A stretch of DNA of 64,000 nt from Tenrec ecaudatus (taxonomy: Eukaryota > Chordata > Mammalia > Afrosoricida > Tenrecidae), in the NCBI RefSeq assembly GCF_050624435.1, contig NC_134538.1, forward strand, positions 113,658,437 to 113,722,436, written 5' to 3'. The first letter of the stretch is position 1, and the number at the start of each line of letters is the position of its first letter. This document shows, in pieces, positions 34,070 to 44,689 of the stretch. The notes below the pieces were generated by a model. That model worked only from the letters and a program-made list of their open reading frames with translations. It ran no database searches and had not been told where the DNA came from. The position numbers and the translations under genes are program-made.

Positions 34070-35580
34070 GGGTGGCTGGGGCTACCTCTGCAGGCAGCCT
34101 GTGCGCCCTCCCGGTGCACTTCTGCACGCTCAGAGGGCTGGCGAGCTCCACACAAAGGGGGGCCGGAGGCAGGGGGGAGGAGATCGGAAGGGAGAGGTAA
34201 TCCCCGGTGTTTTGCGCATCCCCGTTTTAGAAAGGCCTAGTCTCTCCCGGACAGCTGCTGCGGTCACACCACAAACTTAAAAGCCGCCCTCCCGCCCAAG
34301 CGTGCCTGTCCTCTGCATCCTCGCCTCACTAAGCTCCAGCTGGTGCCCGCTCACCGCCCATCTCCGCCACTGCGCTCGGGGCCCGCAGCGCCCCCTGTCT
34401 CCCGGGCCGGCCTCTGCGGCCACGCCGCGCGCTCCGCCCGGGCCACGCAGGGCTCCCGGCTCCCGGCTCCAGGCTCCAGGCTCCAGGCTCCGCCAGCTCT
34501 GTGGCTCCGAGCAGCGCGCGCAGGGGCCCCCGCCGGCCGCGTCTCCCTCGCCCTCGCCCGCCGCTGCTGCCTGCCCACGGGAAGGAAAGGTCCTTTGCGA
34601 AAGAGAACAGGAGAGGAGTGCTGCGACCATCAGGTTGGTGTCCGGTCACCTGCTATTCCAGTGGGTGGGCGCGATGGGGACCTTTGGGTGTGGGCAGGAA
34701 GGCTTCAACTTCTTGGTGGCTCCCGGTTCCAAGCGAGGGCATGGAGGGACACGGAGGTCGGGAAGTGTCGCTCTTGGTACGGAGAAGGCGCTCTGAAGCC
34801 AACGCGGAGCCCACTGGCCGCGCGCGCGGCGCCGGGACAGCTGCCCGGCCGCCCTGCCTCCCTGCCACCGGCTCCCGCGAGCCAACGCTGGCTCGCACAG
34901 CACCGAGTTTCCTTCCCGAGACACACCCGGGAACGTCGCCCCTTCTCCTCTCTGCGTCCCCTCTGGGAACCTAGGAGTCTGCGGACTGCCGGTCCCGCGG
35001 AGCCCGGCGGGTGCCACTGTCCAGGGGGACAGTGCGAGACAGTGGGCATCAGCGCCCTCGCCCGCCGCATTTGGCGGAGCGCTGGGGACAGGCGGGGAGG
35101 AACGCGGGGGGTGGTTTGTGCTGTGGAGAGGCGGGTGGATGGGATGGTAGGACTGGGTGGGCGACGCTTTTCTGCCTGCCAGGGTCCAGGACACCGACAC
35201 GGAGATGGAGGTGTGTGTCCTGCCAGACTCAGAGGTACCCAAGGTGAAGTTGGAAATAGACTCAAGCTCCCAAACGCGCGGTCTCCGGAGCCGGGGATCC
35301 CTCCGTACGCCTTGGTTTGCCAGTTCTGGAAGGCTCCAGATTTTACTCCAGCGGAGAACCCAATCCGAACTTCACCTTGGCACCCCTACCCCCCTTTTTC
35401 CTGGCACGCAGTGGACATAGCACTGGGCTGCCCCCGCAGTGCCTGGGTGGCTTCTGGAGCTGACCGGGCTTTCTCTCTGAACGGCTGGGGTGCAACCGAA
35501 ACCTCGCCAGCTGAGCAGCCTCTCTCCCTTCGCAGCGCTCTGGAGGGGACCTGATGGAGGGCAGGGACTCAGCAGAGGAG
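34070..35580. promoter_or_regulatory. CpG island, candidate promoter and first exon of an unnamed gene
   Basis: Dense CpG and high GC over about 1.5 kb, e.g. 'gccacgccgcgcgctccgcc' near 34420 and 'ccgcgcgcgcggcgccggga' near 34819, in a window that is otherwise AT-rich. Such islands usually mark promoters; that is general knowledge, not proof here. A heptamer GGCTCCM repeats six times at 34451-34492. 'accatcag|gttggtgt' at about 34627-34642 could be a plus-strand splice donor after a noncoding exon, and 'tctgcctgccag|ggtcc' near 35171-35187 a possible acceptor. Both are weak. Strand and gene are unknown. A Pol II unit on either strand is possible. Confidence 0.7.
34451..34492 (+). repeat. Six tandem copies of GGCTCCM
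   Basis: Two GGCTCCC, three GGCTCCA and one GGCTCCG in a row inside the CpG island. G/C-rich on one strand; possibly a cluster of Sp/KLF-like sites or just slippage. Confidence 0.85.
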
Positions 35581-35734
35581 TGGGGAAGCTGTGGTCCCGC
35601 GGACCCATGGAGTTCCAGGTTGTAGGGGAAGGATTAAGTAGAGGAACTTTTCTACACTGAACTCTGAATGACACAGTAAGAAGCTATTGCCTCAGGCAGT
35701 TTCTCCTTTCCCCACCAAGACTCCCAAACTTCGA

Positions 35735-35893
35735 AAACCACATCACAGCCATGGAGTCAGTCTGATTCCAATGCACAGTGACCTCATAGGGCAGGGTAGA
35801 AATGCCCCAGTGGGTTTCCGAGACTGTAACTCTTATGGGAGTAGATCGCCTCATCTTTTACCCCCTTTCCCTCTGGTCAGTGCGTTCACAAAA
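35735..35893 (-). mobile_element. AfroSINE, minus strand
   Basis: 'gcacagtgacctcatagggc', 'cagggtagaaatgccccagt', 'ggtttccgagactgtaactc' and 'tatgggagtagatcgcctca' are consecutive SINE blocks in reverse. Confidence 0.9.
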
Positions 35894-35929
35894 GTAAAAG
35901 TTCGGCCAGGAAAGGTTTCTCGGTCTCAT

Positions 35930-35930
<1 letters not shown>

Positions 35931-35987
<57 letters not shown>

Positions 35988-35999
35988 GGGGGGGGGGAG
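35931..35999 (+). repeat. (GT)n followed by (GA)n and poly-G
   Basis: About 24 GT units with one variant, then GAGAGAGA and a run of G. Likely length-polymorphic. Confidence 0.95.
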
Positions 36000-38900
36000 A
36001 CACAGAGACTTGGAGCAGGGTAGAGGTGGGAGTGGATTTACTAATAGAAAGGAATGGGGAGTGGATTTCCTAATAGAGAGGAATGGGGAGGGGGGCAGGT
36101 AGAAGAGACAGGACCAGACCCCTCCTGGGTCAGAGCCTGCTACTATTTCGTAGCCATGGCAACCAGGAGGGCAGGACCGGTCAGATCCGCCCAGTTCTGC
36201 ATGTTGTAAGAAAAATGTGAAGGGTGGGGAAGGGAGAGCGCCACATGTCATCACTCCAGCGATTCCTTTGCTTCTCCGCTCCCTCTCTGAGCCAGGGGTG
36301 AGGAGGACTGACTGGAAGGGTCAGGATGGGAGTAGGCAGCTCCAGTCAGGAGTCCTTTAACCCTCTCCAGCCTCAGCAGCAGCTAGGAGGCTCACCCAGC
36401 TGCTAGAGTTAGCTGAGGGTCACATCCTTGACAAGTGGCAAAGTGAGGGCACAGGTCCCGGAGATGGGAAAAGACCTTGGCCCTTGGGAGGGAAAGGCCA
36501 GGAAATACAGTCTGGTGATGTGGACGAGATAAGAGAAGGGTCAGGAGGGAGCGCAGAGACAATGAAGCCATACCGTTTTCGAATGCCAAAGTTTCAAATG
36601 GAATTTGCCGATTTATGAAATGGAAAATTGTTGTGCCTCAGGTACTTTGTACATTCGAAAATACTAGTGAAGTTATCATCCCCCCTCCACCCCCCCCTTT
36701 TAAAGTAAAACAACGTTGGAAATGGCTGGTGTACTAGTAGGAGTTTTGTGATCGTAATATAATGATAATTTCTTTTAAAAATCACGTTGCTAGGAAAGTC
36801 AGAAAGTTAAGTATCATTGACATTCCTTGAGATGAAAATATTTATATTCCATATATTTCATTGTTATGTCCAAAAACAAGCTTGCAAGGTGCAGACCTGA
36901 GGATGGGAGTCTTCTCAATGGAAATGAGGTCCTTTCAGAGGCTTCAGGCAACTAAGGATCCCACCTACAGAGAATCCCTTTTTATTCACAGTCCTGATAC
37001 AGTTATCATTTGTACATAAGTTTGACCTATACTTAATACAGGACTTACTATATGTTATGGGACTTATTAATGATCTAAATAGAATGGAAAGAAAAACACA
37101 CTTCAACAAAGAGAAACAATCTCCCAACAAGCAAACCATGGCCGTTTTGAGAAACGTTTCCTAAGGAGGTTTGCCGCAGTCTGCTTGCACCAGGAATGCA
37201 TACAAAGGTCATCCTTCGCTGCCCCTGGCTCAGCTTGTAAGAGAGCAACCAGGCGCTGAGAAAGTCATCATCTCACTGCTGTGCCCTCTGGCCCACTCTC
37301 CTAGAGGGGAGAGCAAGGAAACCTGATTGGCAGGGCAAAATGTGCTGAAATTATCAGGAAACTTTAATCAACAGGAGCAGAAGCTCAGTAAATGCTAGAG
37401 AAGTATTGTACCTTTTATCTTGTCTTCCACATCACTCGCGTTTATAATTAAGCCTTAGCTAATTTATTTGCATTGTATTTCTCAGCGGGAAGGAGCACTC
37501 AGAAAACCAGAGTTTCGAATGGGGAGTTTGGGTGTAGGGAGGGTTAGTCCTGGTGGGACTGGAAACTCTTTCTGGGGACAGATAGGGTCAGGGACAAAAA
37601 CTATTGCAGTGCTGAGGAAGTGCATCAGTGCTATGCTCACAGATTAGACCATGACTTTGAAACTGAAGCACCAGACTGTCATATCGCTTCCTCACATAGG
37701 AAGGATATTGTTTTGGGATGGCGTCAAACTGGGACAGCAGAGAGTTTCGTACTGCCTAGTTATGCTTCAGAATTTATGTTCTCATTCCATTACAGAGTCA
37801 TTTGTTAGCTATCAAACGGTTTACTGCACGCCAGAAGGTATCTCTGAAGGGATCGCGATGGCCTGGTGTTATTTGAAGACTTACTGGATCTTGTCTAATG
37901 CCTTTAGGCTAGAGAAATGCATAGTAAGATAAACTTGGAAAATAAACATCTAATTTTAAGACAAAATAGTCCCAATGCCTCAAGACCAATTCTCATTTAA
38001 TGATTATTTAATGACTAATGAATCTTCTCATTTAATGATTAACATACAATGCCTTCAGATTGTTTGTTAAAACTTCCTTTTTTTTTTAAGAGGTGGGTGT
38101 TGGGTGGTGGGTGAGGGGAATTCCCGATTCTGAACTTGATGGTTCTATCTGGAAGGCATAAAGCCTTAATGGTATATGCTATTTGGGGGAAATGTCTTTG
38201 TAAATAACTAATATCTTCTATTAAAAAAGTAGCTATGGCTCTATTTTGGAAAGTTATTATTTCTATAAACAGCTGGAACTATCTGGATTACTCAAATAAA
38301 ATGACAAGCATTTCAATACTTGATTACATAATCCTTGAAAGGAAAAACAAAAATAATATGTCAATGTGTAGAAAAGAGCTCCTGAAAGTTCATAGAAAAA
38401 TTTCATTAATAAATAATAGATTTTTTTGCAGGAACTTTCGAAACTGCTCCTCATAGATATTTATTTATTTAGATACCCATAATACAATACAGACTCACAA
38501 TGTAGACCCAGAAATGGGTCAATAGTATAATAGAAGCCACCTTCAACTAATTATAATACATCTGAAGAATGAGCAGATTTAAAGAGCACTGGTAATGACG
38601 GTATAAGAGTCATGTTCTGTCTTAGGCTGCATTCTGTAAGAAGCAAAATCAGTGAAGTGTGTGTGTGTGTGTGTCCAAATCTCTAAGACTTTTCTCCACC
38701 AAATTCTGTGCTCTTCAATTCATATCCTCTCAGAGGTAGTTGTGGCATCTTCTAGATCTCAAACAGTGTTCTTTTGAAATGTTCTTTGAACTTTAGGAAC
38801 AACAGAAATCTGAAGATTAGATCTTTACCTCATAAGGGACAAGGTTTTCTGGTGAAAATCTCAGAGTTCAGCCCTTGCTCCCTTTGAAGTAGGTGCATTG

Positions 38901-39060
38901 TCACAATGAGAGAAAAACAACTTAGTGCAGCCTTAGGGCCTCCCCCCACCCTGAACCCCACTTATACCGTTTTCTGTTTTCTTAAAACTTCTTCATATTT
39001 AGTTCTCATGATTTTTCGGTGTCCTACAAAGCGTCTGTCAAGATTTCTCACTTGGACTAA
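36000..39060. other. Mostly unique DNA right of the CpG island
   Basis: No protein-like frame. 36010-36080 holds a short near-duplicate ('tttactaatagaaaggaatg' against 'tttcctaatagagaggaatg', about 42 bp apart). 37150-37490 is moderately GC and free of repeats. A MITE sits at 38371. Confidence 0.4.
38371..38453. mobile_element. 83-bp palindromic MITE, copy 3
   Basis: Ends 'gctcctgaaagttcatagaa' and 'ggaactttcgaaactgctcc' are inverted. TA flanks at 38369-38370 and 38454-38455. Confidence 0.7.
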
Positions 39061-39061
39061 C

Positions 39062-39212
39062 AGGAGCCCTGGTGGTGTAGGTAAAGTGTTGGACTTGGAT
39101 CAGCATGGTGGGAGTTTGAAACCACCAGCAGCTCCGTGTCAGAAAGACTGGGCTTTCAACTCCCCTAAACAGTTACAGTCTTGGAGTCACTGTGAGTTAG
39201 CAATGATTAGGT
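39062..39212 (+). mobile_element. AfroSINE, plus strand
   Basis: Well-preserved head 'ggagccctggtggtgtaggt', box B-like 'gtttgaaaccaccagcagct', then 'tggagtcactgtgagttagc'. Among the least diverged SINE heads here. Confidence 0.92.
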
Positions 39213-39429
39213 AGAAGTGAGATTTCTTTTGTGAAATATGAGTAAGAGCAGTATTGAGAGAACGTGTCTACAGCATCCATTGATTGCAAAGACCTTGTTA
39301 CATACACTCTTGTTTTAGAACAAATTCATGTATATATGACCTAAACCCAGTAGTAACACTATTTGACTTACCTTCATATACATGTTTTATACAGGCATGT
39401 AGGAGATAATTAGTAGTGAATGAGTGAGT

Positions 39430-40230
39430 GAGTAGGTGAATTACATGGTGACAGCTTTTCCTAACTTATGAGGTTGCAGTGGCTGATGAACACACACGTT
39501 GTAGGTCTGATGATAGGTTGTTGGCTCATGGAAATGCAGGTGTTGATGAATACTAAAAGCAGCAGGCCAGACAAGAGGCTCAATGTCCAAGAACTAGAGG
39601 TCAGAAAATGATGAACAGAATACAGAATCCAGACCAAAGGAAAACCGTGTTAAAATGTCTGATAGAAGAGGACACGTCAAAATTGGTAGGAAAATCACAT
39701 TATCTTTCCATTCCGTTTTTTCATGAACATTTTTTATATATTAGACATAGGTCATACCCTTATGGAAATGGCAACCGACAGTGTTTAAGAGTGTGACTTG
39801 AGTTAGAATGCGATTTGAGTCGTGTCTTCTTCCAGGGCTGTGATTGAAGACACACCCCACATTAACCCAGCTCATTAAGATATAGAGGTGAGGATTTTTG
39901 AACACATTAAAGAACAACAGCAACAAAAAAAATGCCACCACCTAGTTGATTCCCACTCACAGTGGCCTCATAGGGCAGAGAGAGCATGTAGGGCCTAAGG
40001 GTCCGAGACTGTTTATCTATCTTTATGGGAGCACACAGCTTCTTTCTCCTACTAGCAGCTAATGGGCTTGAATCACCCACCTTGTTATTTATTATTCTAA
40101 TGCTTAAGCTACTTCATCATTAGGGATCCTTTCAACACATAAATTAATGAAGCATAATTATTTAATATCACATGAGACCATCACATAGTACTGAGCATCA
40201 TGGACTAGCCAATGTCAATCATCATAAATC
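39430..40230 (-). mobile_element. LTR-like fossil, minus strand, interrupted by an AfroSINE
   Basis: Shares ordered blocks with 59782-60535: 'aggccagacaagaggctcaa' then 'agaactagaggtcagaaaat', and at the far end 'gcatcatggactagccaatg', a typical reverse LTR start region. Divided by the SINE at 39911-40132. A degraded MITE-like palindrome may lie at 39665-39741. Family named by resemblance to afrotherian MaLR-like LTRs only; old. Confidence 0.55.
39911..40132 (-). mobile_element. AfroSINE inserted in the LTR fossil
   Basis: 'gttgattcccactcacagtg', 'gcctcatagggcagagagag', 'tatctttatgggagcacaca', head near 'ttaagctacttcatcattag'. Flanks 'aacacattaa' (39901-39910) and 'aacacataaa' (from 40133) look like a target duplication. 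Confidence 0.85.
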
Positions 40231-40734
40231 ACCCCGTAGTCAAAACTTTTGAATTGCTTTTACCCTACCATAAAATCCGGTTAAGGAACAAAACATAAAA
40301 CCAGTCTTTTTCCCCCAGGAATCGTTGGCCAAAATTCCCCTTTATCCTGATACCTTTGTTATGAATGTCAAGCGAATAGTCTAAGTTTTTGATCACTTGT
40401 GTGATTCTTAATCCTGTGTTCTTATTCATGGTCCTTGACGAGAGGATAAAAACCTGGAGGGAAGGGACTTGTCTTTTCTACCTTTGTACATTCAATATAA
40501 AGAGCAATTCATTGTCAAAAGATTTTAGATATTTCAGACAGGGCGAAGTTTCATTAATAGAATGATTTGTTACTTCCTAAATTATTCTAGATTAACCATC
40601 TTTGGTTTTAGACTTTCCTTAATCCTGGGGTCTTAACAAAGGGATTCCTTTTCTTTTTCATTTTTAAAATGCTAATTTTCCCTTTAGTAAGGAACCGAGG
40701 ATCTTATGACAATCTATAACAATGGAGTGCCGTA

Positions 40735-41030
40735 ATGAGCGTGTGTTGTCATCACTAAGTCCCATGTAGTTGGTTCCAATTTATGTATAACAGAAAAAAA
40801 CTGTCTTGTTCTCTGCCATCCTTCAATCACTGATATGGTTCAGCCAGGCTTGGCATCACTGTGTCAACCCGTCTTCTCGAGTCTTCTATGTGGCTTGCGT
40901 ACTCTCTCCGTGCACGTCAGTGCCCCAAGGGACACATTTGTTCTCAAACACTGTTAAGAAGCCTTATGCAACAGGTTTGCCCAGCGCATGCCATTGCTTT
41001 ATTTCTTGACTGTGCCTTCCATAGGTTTTG
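40735..41030 (-). mobile_element. RTE/BovB-like LINE 3' end, minus strand
   Basis: Reverse tail 'gtagttggttccaatttatg', then 'tctctgccatccttcaatca' and 'catcactgtgtcaacccgtc' match the RTE C-terminal end in reverse. Confidence 0.75.
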
Positions 41031-41319
41031 ATTGTGGCTCAAAATAGGAAGAAATCCTTGACATTCATGTTTTCTCTATTTATGATCATAGAATCATAGA
41101 CTCTACTTTGTAGAAAGTCATATTGCCCAAAGTTATTTTTATTCTGAATTTTGGGGTTTCTCTTTTACAAGAACCCAATTAATAAAAATGAGTGTGGACA
41201 TTTTGGGTATGTGTTGAATTAACCTTAAGTAATCATTAGAAAGGATAGAGTCCAAAGGAAAGTGGTAGCAAATACAAAAGAGAGACACAGATAAGCAACT
41301 GCAGCAACTGTGAAATCTG

Positions 41320-41510
41320 AGGGACAGTGCCTGGGTGGCGGTTTATGTGCTTGACTGTCTGGAAGGGTGGAAGTTTGAACCCACTCCATTGTGTCACAAT
41401 GAGAGGCTTGGGGATCCCCTTCTGAACGCTCACCGCCTTGAAAACAATGTAGTGATGCTATTCTGCACACATGCAGTCTCCATGACTAAGAATGGACTGG
41501 GTAGGAACTG
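41320..41510 (+). mobile_element. AfroSINE, second subfamily type, plus strand
   Basis: Head 'cagtgcctgggtggcggttt', then 'ggtggaagtttgaacccact' and a tail with 'gcagtctccatgactaagaa'. The 'cctgggtgg' head differs from the 'gccctggtgg' head of the other copies. Confidence 0.7.
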
Positions 41511-43723
41511 AGACATGGATAAGTCTCCTTAAAAGATAGTTTACATACTGAAGTATATACTGCCTGTGATTTTTAAAATTATTTTTATAATTTTAAATCT
41601 GTTCCTATTAATATTTGATAATTTATATCCACAACTACACTAATAGTAATTTCTAATACTCATGAACCATATCCAGCTTGGGAACTTTTTACTGAAAATT
41701 TCCTGTTTGCTTCTTCTTCAACAAAGCTCAATAAGCTCTAAATCTTACCCCCTCTCTTCTACAGAAGCCATGTAAAATATAAAAGAAGCCAAGGCTGAAA
41801 TGACCTAGCATCCTTAGAAAAAATTCTACAACTCTTTGAATCTGAATTTATTTCTTCATGCTTATACCACATAAGTCTTTTAAAGAGTTAATGTTTTCTG
41901 CTTCAGATACTAGAAATAATTTTACTATATTGTCTTCTCAAAGCATTTATCATAATTATTTTAACATTTTATATTAAAACTGTGTGTTCTCTTTGTGAGT
42001 CTTTATTAGGAAATCATGGAGAATATAGTAAAATTAGTATCTATTTTTCTAATTACAAAGAAGTAAGCATTACTAAATGAGACTGTTACTGCTAAGAAGA
42101 AAACAACAACAAAAAGAGTAAAGAAGGTAATGCCAAAAGAATAATAACATTTCCATCGTGAGTGAGTGAAAGATGAGTGTTTATTATTTTCAGTTATTAT
42201 GGGTCACGTTTGCATTTTGCTTGCGTTCATACCTTACATATCTTATGCCCATATCAACTTAAGAGTATGAAACAAACAGAAGCGACCATGAAATACAGAA
42301 ATGAGAAATCATATACTATTTAATTATAAACTGTAATTCAGGAGATGGACCATTCCTGGAACATGTACAAGGACAATACATACCCTCTTTCAATAACAAA
42401 GACAGAGTTGTGAAAACAAAAATAAATAAAGGAAGAAAATTACAAAAAAACAGTAAAAAAGTTTAAAAACACCTTAAAACAAATGCATAACCATTAAATT
42501 TGTGGGAAATGAATATGGTACTATAAACCAAATTGACAGAAGCTAGCAGTTACAATAGGGTTATGAAGGAAACATTGATTTACCATTGGATAAATATAAA
42601 TATTTTCTCTATATTAATTAATTGTAGATTTTATTAGGTCTCATTTTTACTTAATCTTTTGCATATCCAAACAGTTTCTAAGTATTATTGTGTCATATTG
42701 GTTCAGAAGTGTACCTACTTGGAACTAAACAATGTAATCATACCTATATATTTAGGTATAACATATTCCAGGACAGAAAATAGACTAATAACATGATGAA
42801 GTAGAGATATTGTCTGGGCTTGCCTCAGTAAAAAGACAGGAAACAGTGTAATCCATTCATTTCTTATTCTCATGTATGTACTACTTGAAATAGAATTCCA
42901 GTTTAAAAAAATTGCGTACTTAAATTGTTTAAGTATTTTCCTTGAGGACTTAATTTACATATTATATAGACAGCTGGATCCATACATAATAATGTCATAA
43001 TCTCAAATTTTCTGAATAATTAGGTTTTCTTTGATGAAATAAATGAAAACAGCATTACATTTTCATATCCTCATACATTTTTGGATTATTTAATTATTGT
43101 AAAGGGCGGTTCATACATATTCAACTCAGGCACTCCTGAGCTTTATTATTTATTGTTGTTGTTTCCATACAAGTATTTTCCCTGCATAACTTAAGCACTT
43201 TCTTTATTGACGACAGAAGGATTGTCTAAGGTGGAAAATAACCTTTGAGGTAGAACATTTCATATTGAAATAAGTCTTAGTTTGCTTGTTATACTATAAA
43301 TTGAGTCATTAGACATGGACCCTAATTTGAATCAGGATAATACTAGTTTTTTAATAGATTTTCATTTCTATAGGAAATCTTTTCAATATAGCTATAGAGG
43401 ATGGTCGTTATTGATAACTGGAAAATATGCATGAGGAAGAGATGTTTGAGAAAAAAACAAGACAAAAAACCATAAATTGGTCATGTCAATTGATCACATC
43501 TTAGCTTAAATGTGAATTTATTATTAAAGTAAAGTATCTGTTTTACATCTGACATCTAGGTCTTGATTTTTAATCTTCATCTGTAATAAGAGGAAGCAGA
43601 CTCTTTGGAGAAATGACTGATTGTAGGATATGCACAAATACATAAAATTTGTGTAGGTATACACAAATACATAAAATTAGCCTGGACCGTCTTGCAATTC
43701 TAAAAAAGTAAAGAAGAGGTCAG
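41511..43723. other. AT-rich unique DNA
   Basis: No gene or young repeat recognised; may include decayed L1. Confidence 0.45.
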
Positions 43724-43778
43724 AACACACACACACACACACACACACACCAAGAGTGAGAGAGAGAGAGAGAGAGAA
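43724..43778 (+). repeat. (AC)n and (AG)n microsatellites
   Basis: An AC run, a short spacer 'caagagtg', then an AG run. Confidence 0.95.
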
Positions 43779-43874
43779 ATGTGTCAATGGGATACAACCA
43801 AATGTAAGGGATCACAGTGACCAAAGCTGGAATAATTGGAGCAAAAATATAAATAAATAGTATTGGATTGAAAA

Positions 43875-44005
43875 CTGTTAAAGGCAAACCTATGCCATTG
43901 AGTTGATTCTGACTTATAGCAACCATATAGGATAGAGTAGAATCCTATATGGTTCACAAGGCTGTAAATATTTATGGAAAACAGCTACCAATATTGGTCC
44001 ATTAA
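43875..44005 (-). mobile_element. AfroSINE, minus strand, head-truncated
   Basis: 'ttgagttgattctgacttat', 'agcaaccatataggatagag', 'cacaaggctgtaaatattta' match the tail half of the SINE. Confidence 0.9.
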
Positions 44006-44359
44006 ATATAACAAGTAGATATACAGATGAAAGATGTTAATAATAAGGCATTGTGTTATGCAAATCTTAAAGGATAAGGAGTGTCAAGCAGAGCGAGTTT
44101 TTCAAAGTTTACCAAACTCTTCCTTCAGTCCTATCTATTACAGAGTCATATTTGAATCTGAAATGACAAAATAAGAAGCAGCACTAATTGGCTCTATGGC
44201 CAATAAAGGAAACCTCTAAAATGTTCATCAATAAATTAGGCTTTCAAATCATCTAGTTAGGCTTCTCTTGATATAGCTGTCAATGAAGCTAAAGGTTTAC
44301 TAGAAGGTCAAACTCAGAAAAAAGTGAAGTAAATATATTTTAAATTTTAAGTCCCTAGT

Positions 44360-44582
44360 TAAACAAACAAACAAACCTACTGCTGCTGAGCCTACTCTGG
44401 CTCACCGTGACTCCACAGGACAATGTAGAACTGCTCCATAGTTTCCCAACATGGTAAATCTCTATGGAAGCACATTCCCCCTTTTTTTTCTGGCATGGAG
44501 AAGATAGTAGGTTCTACTATCTTCTCACTAAGAACATTTTGATAGTGATCAAATACTTAAGCACTTGTGCACCAGGAGCCTT
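44360..44582 (-). mobile_element. AfroSINE, minus strand, with internal expansion
   Basis: 'ctgctgctgagcctactctg', 'acaatgtagaactgctccat', 'gtaaatctctatggaagcac' and a head ending 'gtgcaccaggagcct'. A short palindromic segment 'gaagatagtaggttctacta' and following bases sits in the middle. Confidence 0.85.
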
Positions 44583-44689
44583 AAGTCCACATTCATTCAT
44601 GGTATGAAAAATACATGACATGCATATGCATGGTATACATATGCATATGCATTTTACAAAACATTCCTTAAAGCTTAAAAACTTATATT

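Noticed and set aside
35171-35240. Possible short coding exon MEVCVLPDSE between an AG acceptor-like and a GT donor-like site
   Set aside because: Splice sites are weak, the peptide matches no family I know, and no partner exon is visible.
34343-35554. 403-codon open frame in the CpG island, with overlapping long frames on the other strand
   Set aside because: High GC with few stop codons gives long frames by chance on both strands. The translation is Pro/Arg/Ser-rich, has no domain, and frames overlap antisense ones of up to 198 codons.
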